From NCBI GenBank assembly GCA_013286465.1, contig JABDFR010000027.1:1-36284 (forward strand): 36,284 bases of DNA. Direction: 5' to 3'. This document shows positions 31,452 to 36,284 of this stretch, piece by piece (the first letter of the stretch is position 1; every line of letters begins with the position of its first letter). The position numbers were made by a program, and so were the translations under genes. This DNA is from Acidobacteriota bacterium. GTDB taxonomy: Bacteria > Acidobacteriota > Terriglobia > Acidiferrales > UBA7541. The notes beneath the pieces were generated by a model. That model worked only from the letters and a program-made list of their open reading frames with translations. It had not been told where the DNA came from and searched no databases.

Positions 31452-32219
31452 TCAGGCCACTGCGCCGCGCGCCGCGTCCTCCAGCGTTTTCATCGCGATT
31501 AGGTAAGGGCGGGGACCATGGCTCACTCTTGCGACGCCATGCTCCGCCAATGCGTGTAATGGTGGAGTCGCGTCGCCAACCATGATGTTCACCGGCAGCG
31601 GCGATGCTTTGGCGAGGCGCGCGATCAGCGCGATGTCCGCCAGACCGGGCGCAAAGAGTCCATCAGCGCCGGCTTCCGCATAGGCGCGCGCTCGAGTGAC
31701 CACCTCGGCCACCACGGCATCGTCATGCTGCTCTGGCGGCCGCTGGAAAAAGACATCGGTCCGAGCATTGATGAAAAAACCGATACTGGTTGCATCAGCC
31801 TTCTGCCGGGCGCCCCGGATCCGGCCGGCCTGCTCGCTTGTCTCGCGCAGCTTTCCACTCGCCGGAAAACTGTCTTCCAAGTTGCAGCCGACGGCCCCCG
31901 CGTCGATCGCCAGTCCGATCGTTTCGCCAACCATTTCGGCGGTCTCGCCATAGCCGCTTTCCAGATCGATCGTCACAGGTAAGTCCGTCGCGCCCACGAT
32001 CCACCGCAGGTTCTGAATTGCCATCGCCAGCGGGATCCGCTCGCCATCGGCGAAGCCATTTGCCTTAGCGACAGACCAACTGCTCGTCGCAATCGCCTTG
32101 GCTCCTCCTGCGGCGACCGCTTTGGCGCCGCTAGCATCCCAAATGTTGAAAAGCACCAGCGGTTTTCCCGGAATATGCAGCGCCCGGAATTGCTCGGCTT
32201 TGTGAGTCTGATCGCCCAT
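31452..32219 (-). CDS. Isocitrate lyase/PEP mutase-family protein
   Basis: A protein of about 255 residues with the PEP mutase/isocitrate lyase barrel. FNIWDASGAKAVAAGGAKAI, IDLESGYG (metal-binding DxESG), NLEDSF and INARTDVF occur in family order. Members include PEP mutase, oxaloacetate decarboxylase, methylisocitrate lyase and 2,3-dimethylmalate lyase, and the sequence does not decide between them. I chose the ATG at 32219 because AGGAGA lies six bases before it and MGDQTHKAEQFRALH is a typical start. The frame runs back to 32417, into the end of the hydrolase gene. It is last in a minus-strand run with the alpha/beta hydrolase 44 bases upstream. Confidence 0.88.
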   Translation of the reverse strand: MGDQTHKAEQFRALHIPGKPLVLFNIWDASGAKAVAAGGAKAIATSSWSVAKANGFADGERIPLAMAIQNLRWIVGATDLPVTIDLESGYGETAEMVGETIGLAIDAGAVGCNLEDSFPASGKLRETSEQAGRIRGARQKADATSIGFFINARTDVFFQRPPEQHDDAVVAEVVTRARAYAEAGADGLFAPGLADIALIARLAKASPLPVNIMVGDATPPLHALAEHGVARVSHGPRPYLIAMKTLEDAARGAVA

Positions 32220-32263
32220 TCTTTTCTCCTGGTAAACCAGCGACCGCGAAGTGCCTGCGACTG

Positions 32264-33325
32264 TCATGACCCCGGCTTCTGTTGCGCCGCCAGCAAGTGT
32301 GCGCGAAGTTCCTTGTCGAACTCCTCCCAGCGTTCCTCCGGGAAGAAAACCCTGGCTCCCTTGAACTCCACGCGCCGCCGCGTACCGGGAATGTTGTCGG
32401 CCAGCCAATGCGACCATTTGACGTCGAAATAAACGTCGTCTGTTCCCCAGACGATCAACGTCGGCGCTTTAAGCGTCTTCAGCCGATCTTCAATGGCTAA
32501 GGTGTGCTTGTTGTCGAAGGCCGCGAGGAACCGTTGCAAGTCACGCGTGCGCTGTTCGCTCCCGACAAACGGACGCAGATATTGTTCGATGCTCTCATCA
32601 CTCACCAGCTCCGGGTGTTCATACGCCGGTCCCAGCGCTTGCGGTGATCGATAGACACTCTTGTCCGACAACATCGCGTCGAGAGTTCCGCGTAAACCGC
32701 CTCCGGCCGCCATCGCCAGGAACGGCTTGAAGGCTTCTGGCGGCCAGTTGTCGTGCGTGTCGCAGTCGGTGAGCGTAAGACTTCGCACACGTTCCGGGTA
32801 CAAAGCGGAAAAAATCTGCGCGATACCGCCGCCGCTGTCGTTACCGACAAGATCCACCTGCTCGATTTTCAAAGCATCGAGAAATTCCTTGAGCATCTTG
32901 GCATTGGCCGTCACGGATACGTCCTGATCCGGCGCGATCTCGGTGTCGCCATGCGCCAGCAGGTCCACGGCTATACAGCGCCGGATGTCCGACAAATCCG
33001 CCAGTTGATGACGCCACAGGTAGCTGTTCAGCAGCACGCCGTGCACGAACAATGCGACCGGTCCCGTGCCCTGCTCCGTATAGCTGATGCGGCCCGACGC
33101 GGTCTGTACGCTGCGGTGAATCGGCGATGATTTCTTTGCGTTCATGACGAATTCCTCCGACACGCGAGCAGACGCCGTCACACGCGCGTCCGCGCGGACT
33201 TGAGCCGAGATCGATCCACCCAAACAAGGCCCGAAAATTAGCGCTCCCACCAGCAGTGCAGCAAAAGGCCGTACCGTCCGCCAAAATTTCTCACGAACAC
33301 CTGCGGCTACTTTATTTTTGCTCAT
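32264..33325 (-). CDS. Exported alpha/beta hydrolase with Asp nucleophile motif
   Basis: A 353-residue protein with a signal peptide (about 1-42). The hydrolase fold shows FVHG (oxyanion), the elbow G161-N-D163-S-G165 where Asp rather than Ser occupies the nucleophile position, as in dehalogenases and epoxide hydrolases, and the acid segment IVWGTDDVYF. The usual catalytic histidine region reads KGARVFFPEERWEEF, with no His. Either this subgroup uses a different base or the enzyme is altered; the rest looks intact. It sits between a zinc-ribbon protein (ending four bases before its start codon) and a PEP-mutase-like enzyme on the same strand, downstream of an AraC regulator. Confidence 0.82.
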   Translation of the reverse strand: MSKNKVAAGVREKFWRTVRPFAALLVGALIFGPCLGGSISAQVRADARVTASARVSEEFVMNAKKSSPIHRSVQTASGRISYTEQGTGPVALFVHGVLLNSYLWRHQLADLSDIRRCIAVDLLAHGDTEIAPDQDVSVTANAKMLKEFLDALKIEQVDLVGNDSGGGIAQIFSALYPERVRSLTLTDCDTHDNWPPEAFKPFLAMAAGGGLRGTLDAMLSDKSVYRSPQALGPAYEHPELVSDESIEQYLRPFVGSEQRTRDLQRFLAAFDNKHTLAIEDRLKTLKAPTLIVWGTDDVYFDVKWSHWLADNIPGTRRRVEFKGARVFFPEERWEEFDKELRAHLLAAQQKPGS

Positions 33326-33328
33326 GGC

Positions 33329-33484
33329 TCACCCTTTCCCTGACGTTGCCGCCGAACCGTGCGCTTCTTTCAGTTTTCGCGCACAGTCGTCGCAACACAC
33401 CTCGACCGTCTTGCCGCCGATTTTCACCTTGATGAGACTCGCATCCAGCTCGCAGTCGCAAGCCGCGCACGTTTTCGCAGTCAT
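33329..33484 (-). CDS. Small zinc-ribbon-like protein
   Basis: A 51-residue protein with CAACDC near the start and VCCDDCARKL later. The CxxC-(x)n-CxxC spacing and the KVKIGGKTVEVCC strand pattern suggest a single zinc ribbon or TRASH/YHS-like metal site. I chose the ATG at 33484, which has GGAGGAGAGAGG just upstream; the longer frame to 33535 adds residues of no recognisable kind. It ends four bases before the alpha/beta hydrolase start and is probably co-translated with it. Function unknown; metal delivery or sensing is only a guess. Confidence 0.75.
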   Translation of the reverse strand: MTAKTCAACDCELDASLIKVKIGGKTVEVCCDDCARKLKEAHGSAATSGKG

Positions 33485-33587
33485 CAAACCTCTCTCCTCC
33501 AATACCCGAAATTTGCGCGCGGATGAGTAGGCCACGCAGGAAGCGCGCGCCGCTGTCAGATTCTTTAGCGATTTGTGGGGATAGGTC

Positions 33588-34442
33588 CTAACGATCCAAG
33601 GCGGATTGTCGGAACTGCGAGGGCGAACGGCCGTAAGCTTCGCGAAACGCGGCGCTGAAGTGGCTGTGGCTGGAGAACCCGAGGTCCAGGCTCAGCGCTG
33701 TCAAATCATCATATTGCGCAATCAGATCCAGCGCCCGCGCCAATCGTAGTCGCAACTGATAGCGATACAAGGGCAGACCTTCCACTTGCTGAAATACCTG
33801 CGTGAGATACACCGGAGAGCCGCGTACTTCGGCTGCCACTTCGGCCAACGTCCAGCGTCGCGCCAGATCGCTCGCCAGCACGAGCTTGGCCCGGTCCACT
33901 AAGCGCTGCCGCCCGATAGTCGCGCCGGCTGCGTGCGTCGTGCGAGCCCCCAGCGCCCGCTGCGCCAGGGTCAAAGCCAGGCTCTCGGCTTCCAAAGTTT
34001 CAGCGAAATTTTGCCGCAGGCCTTGCCGTAACAGCGCCGCGAGCGCTTGCGCTCGCGCGTCAATCCGCAAACGCTGTCGCCGAAACGCGAGCGTCGCGCC
34101 ACCGCGCAGAAAACTAGCCGGCGCCAGTTCACGCAACTGCGCTTCACCAATCGCCAGCGACAGACTGGCATCGCCACCCAACACGGGATGGCTCACCCGG
34201 TAGCCTTCAGCGCTGTTGAAAAACAGCACCTGGTTCGCCTCGGCAACGGCCTGATCGTTCCCAACATGCCGCACATAGACGCCGCGATACGGAAACACCA
34301 GTTCCGTTGCCGTCGCTAACTCTTCCCCACTCTGGCGCCGAAAGCTACCCCGGCATTTCACGTCCCGAATCGTAACGATCGGAGTGCTCAGCAAAGTTTC
34401 AGCCGCAAATTCACACCGTGTGTTTTTTTCGTCGTTCAGCAC
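33588..34442 (-). CDS. AraC-family transcriptional regulator
   Basis: A 284-residue regulator. The N-terminal half (to about 170) is a cupin-like sensing domain (TELVFPYRGVYVRHVGNDQA, then FFNSAEGYRVSHPV). The C-terminal 100 residues hold the two helix-turn-helices: WTLAEVAAEVRGSPVYLTQV, then LSLDLGFSSHSHFSAAFREA and YGRSPSQFR, the classic AraC end. It starts at a GTG (34442) with AAGGTG just upstream. It lies 103 bases upstream of the zinc-ribbon/hydrolase/PEP-mutase run on the same strand and probably controls it; its inducer is unknown. It is divergent from the universal stress protein gene. Confidence 0.9.
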   Translation of the reverse strand: MLNDEKNTRCEFAAETLLSTPIVTIRDVKCRGSFRRQSGEELATATELVFPYRGVYVRHVGNDQAVAEANQVLFFNSAEGYRVSHPVLGGDASLSLAIGEAQLRELAPASFLRGGATLAFRRQRLRIDARAQALAALLRQGLRQNFAETLEAESLALTLAQRALGARTTHAAGATIGRQRLVDRAKLVLASDLARRWTLAEVAAEVRGSPVYLTQVFQQVEGLPLYRYQLRLRLARALDLIAQYDDLTALSLDLGFSSHSHFSAAFREAYGRSPSQFRQSALDR

Positions 34443-34535
34443 AGCACCTTGGACGCTCCAGTCCTGGCAAGCAGCGTATCACTCATCCGCCTTTCACGGT
34501 GCTTCGGCCGGAGACAAAATTCCGGCTCCCCGCAA

Positions 34536-34551
34536 TGTGACGGGCATCACA
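34536..34551. promoter_or_regulatory. Crp-type binding site upstream of the universal stress gene
   Basis: TGTGA-CGGGCA-TCACA matches the E. coli Crp consensus TGTGA-N6-TCACA at every fixed position, and the symmetry extends to seven-base arms (AATGTGA/TCACATT). It is centred about 75 bases before the stress-protein ATG. TTGGCA at 34557-34562 could be the -35 of that gene. A Crp/FNR-family regulator is therefore a likely activator; none is encoded in this window. Confidence 0.65.
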
Positions 34552-34617
34552 TTCGCTTGGCACGTGCATCACGGCGCCATTTTGGGGCATCCGGCAGACT
34601 GTGCTCGGAGGTGACAT

Positions 34618-35553
34618 ATGACACCAGTCGCAGTGGCGCAAAAAATCTCAGCGGGGCCAAAAATTGCTCTGAAAAACATCCTATTTTTGACGGACTTCTC
34701 GGAACCCTCGGAGGCCGCTCTGCCATTCGCGGCAGCGGTCGCCCGGCATTATGGCGCCAAGGTCTACGCGCTGAATGTCGTCGTGCCGGCGGCGTATGTT
34801 TCTACCTCTCCTGATCTCGCGTCTACGATGATCGAAGCGGTAGAGGAAAATGCGAAGTTGTCGATGAACCGCGTGCAGGCTTGCTTTGGCGGCGTCGATA
34901 AGGAAAGCATCATCGAGCGCGGCATCGATGTCTGGTCCGCGGTGGAGCAAGCCATTCAGGAGCACGAGGTCGATCTAATCGTTTTGGGAACGCATGGCCG
35001 AACCGGCGCCACAAAATTTCTCCTGGGTTCCGTCGCCGAAGAAATTTTCCGCCGCTCGCCAGTTCCGGTGTTGACGATTGGGCCGCACGTGCGCAGCAGC
35101 GTACATACCGGCGGGCGTTTCCATCGCGTGCTGCTCGCCAGCGATTTCAGCGCTGCTTCCGCGGCTGCTGCTCCTTACGCTCTGTCGCTGGCGCAAGAAA
35201 ACGGCGCGCGTCTCGTTCTTTTGCACGTGATGCGCAAGCCCGATGCGCGCAACGAAACCGCGGAAACCCGGTTTCAAATATCCGTGGCAGAGGCGATTCA
35301 GCAACTCTACGAAACGGTTCCAGACCATGCGAAACTTTCAGCGGCCCCTGAAGTCAATCTGGAATATGGCGATCCGGCCGAGCGCATTCTCACCGTGGCC
35401 CGCGAGAAACGGGCTGACTTGATCGTGCTAGGTCTTCGCGATGCCGCAGGCCACATCGGCGCGGCAACGCACCTCGAGCGCGCCACAGCACACAAAATCG
35501 TAGCCCACGCCAATTGCCCGGTTCTGACGGTCCGCGAAGAGTCCCGCCGTTGA
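34618..35553 (+). CDS. Tandem universal stress protein (two UspA domains)
   Basis: A 311-residue cytoplasmic protein made of two Usp domains (about 17-157 and 166-308). The first has the ATP-binding motif G124-T-H-G127-(x9)-G137-S138 in GTHGRTGATKFLLGSVAEEI. In the second the equivalent stretch reads GLRDAAGHIGAATHLERATA and lacks the canonical glycines, so it probably does not bind ATP the same way. Such proteins raise survival under starvation, hypoxia or oxidative stress. GGAGGTGA directly before the ATG is a near-perfect ribosome site. A Crp-type site lies upstream. Two GTAG palindromes follow the stop. Confidence 0.92.
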   Translation: MTPVAVAQKISAGPKIALKNILFLTDFSEPSEAALPFAAAVARHYGAKVYALNVVVPAAYVSTSPDLASTMIEAVEENAKLSMNRVQACFGGVDKESIIERGIDVWSAVEQAIQEHEVDLIVLGTHGRTGATKFLLGSVAEEIFRRSPVPVLTIGPHVRSSVHTGGRFHRVLLASDFSAASAAAAPYALSLAQENGARLVLLHVMRKPDARNETAETRFQISVAEAIQQLYETVPDHAKLSAAPEVNLEYGDPAERILTVAREKRADLIVLGLRDAAGHIGAATHLERATAHKIVAHANCPVLTVREESRR

Positions 35554-35563
35554 CCCAGCCGTT

Positions 35564-35597
35564 GTAGGGGCGGGTCTTGGTGTTAAGCCCCGCCCGC
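35564..35597 (+). repeat. GTAGGGGCGGG palindrome after the stress gene
   Basis: GTAGGGGCGGG...CCCCGCCC, a GC-rich hairpin headed by GTAG, 11 bases after the Usp stop. It is the same type as 14654-14682 and 26803-26830 but on the plus strand, and may serve as a transcript end. Confidence 0.65.
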
Positions 35598-35630
35598 CTT
35601 TCGGCCTCGCCGTCGACCTGGCCCTTTTTC

Positions 35631-35658
35631 GTAGGGGAGGGCCGAATTTAGCCCTCCC
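35631..35658 (+). repeat. GTAGGGGAGGG palindrome, second copy
   Basis: GTAGGGGAGGGC...GCCCTCCC, a direct neighbour of the element at 35564-35597 with a changed stem (GGGAGGGC against GGGCGGG). Both halves carry matching substitutions, so pairing is kept. A further small stem, GACGCC-(7)-GGCGTC, follows at 35661-35679. Confidence 0.65.
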
Positions 35659-35735
35659 GCGACGCCCGGTGTTGGCGTCCCCACGCGCGAATCCCAGCGC
35701 GGCCTTTGGTTTTTCCTCGCAAGCCAGATCGCGGA

Positions 35736-36284
35736 CTACTGGGCTTTGGCGCCGTCCCCATTCACACGCGTCTGGTCAGTAATCCAATTCACTTCCCAAG
35801 TTTTGCCGCCGTCGTCGGAGAACGACTGCTCGAAGTGCGCCGAATTCGCCGTAATCTCCGACCAGATGAAGCGCACCAGAATCGTGCGGCCATTAATTTC
35901 TTCCTGGTCGTAAAATTCGCCGCGGCCATTTTTGAATTCCCCAATCGTCGGCACCCCCAACGTACCGCTCTTGCTCGTCCCCCAATACAAACTCCACTGG
36001 TGAGCCTGCGGATTATAAAGGCGCAAGGTAAGCCCCTCGATGTGGCCAGCGGAACCATCGGTTTCGAACTCTTCGATCTGCGCCCGCCCATCCCAAACTT
36101 TGCGCGTCACCGAAGTGCCGTCAAATTCCACCCACGTCTTCGACCCCGTCAACGGATTCACCAGCCGCTTCAAATGAATCTTCCAACTACCCAACTCGAA
36201 ATCGAAATCGTGCTGGCCATCTCGCAGCGCCGAAGCGGACGGCGCACTCGTTTTTTGCGCGTCGGAACTTTGCCGCCCAAGCGC
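35736..36284 (-). CDS. Unrecognised conserved protein, N-terminus outside the window
   Basis: The frame is open to the right edge and lacks a start inside the window. A TTG at 36194 is in frame but sits inside DGQHDFDFELGSWKIHLKRL, which looks like continuous protein, so I treat the gene as partial. Visible features are many aromatic residues and a beta-rich pattern (VNPLTGSKTWVEFDGTSVTR, then FKNGRGEFYDQEEINGRTIL and FSDDGGKTWEVNWITDQTRV), reminiscent of lipocalin- or DUF1579-like exported proteins common in Acidobacteriota. The region nearest the edge is Ala/Ser-rich and could be the end of a signal peptide region. Function unknown. Confidence 0.7.
   Translation of the reverse strand, partial: ALGRQSSDAQKTSAPSASALRDGQHDFDFELGSWKIHLKRLVNPLTGSKTWVEFDGTSVTRKVWDGRAQIEEFETDGSAGHIEGLTLRLYNPQAHQWSLYWGTSKSGTLGVPTIGEFKNGRGEFYDQEEINGRTILVRFIWSEITANSAHFEQSFSDDGGKTWEVNWITDQTRVNGDGAKAQ

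Noticed and set aside
31237-34442. Genomic island inserted at tRNA-Asn
   Set aside because: The location is suggestive, but I found no integrase and no repeated tRNA 3' end downstream within the window.

Overview
The window looks like a chromosomal segment of a soil-type Acidobacteriota (Terriglobia-like) bacterium. This is inferred from the GC-rich sequence and gene repertoire: a secreted Asp-box (BNR) beta-propeller protein, a TonB-family protein with a Gly-rich linker, an S33 peptidase with a TAP-like C-terminus, a CocE/NonD hydrolase, a PPOX/F420-type protein, and many short GTAG-headed palindromes between genes. No plasmid or phage backbone is visible. Genes are dense, on both strands, and mostly intact.

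Layout. 1-83: 5' end of an RRM RNA-binding protein (minus). 439-3835: secreted amidohydrolase, AsmA-like protein and PPOX protein (plus), closed by a hairpin terminator. 3970-4873: VOC and DUF1330 proteins (minus). 5031-9312: TonB-family protein and a 1074-residue Asp-box propeller protein. 9480-13559: compact four-gene unit (short GntR/YtrA-type regulator, unrecognised polytopic membrane protein, secreted S33 peptidase, ICMT-like methyltransferase) behind a promoter that overlaps a perfect inverted repeat. 13560-14678: the most unusual stretch. It holds three tandem 150-bp repeats packed with CGATTAG heptamers, a diverged fourth hairpin with a compensatory change, and what looks like the 5' part of a group II intron without its protein or domain V. 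14679-20323: KDPG aldolase, then a heavy-metal RND pump and adaptor (minus), divergent from an RcnR-type metal sensor whose operator is readable. 20575-24680: secreted serine hydrolase, tRNA-Val with a partial copy beside it, CWC and YbjQ proteins, CocE/NonD hydrolase. 24897-28080: typA (with a terminator in its leader) and thiI, convergent. 28378-31236: small L13e-like protein, a hypothetical protein, a REPIN-like inverted pair, an MFS exporter with a C-terminal monooxygenase-like domain, tRNA-Asn. 31452-34442: AraC regulator, zinc-ribbon protein, alpha/beta hydrolase and PEP-mutase-like enzyme (all minus). 34618-35553: tandem universal stress protein with a perfect Crp-type site upstream. 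35736-36284: a protein cut by the window edge.

A theme that runs through the window is a family of GTAG-headed GC-rich palindromes (REP-like). At four minus-strand genes (VOC, DUF1330, KDPG aldolase, ThiI) the TAG inside the element's GTAG is the stop codon. One inverted pair at 29212-29390 forms a REPIN-like structure. No REP-associated (RAYT) transposase is present here, so the mobiliser would have to be elsewhere.

The strongest candidates for something undescribed are the 150-bp CGATTAG repeat array and the stop-codon placement of the GTAG palindromes. All family assignments come from reading motifs by eye; no database search was run.
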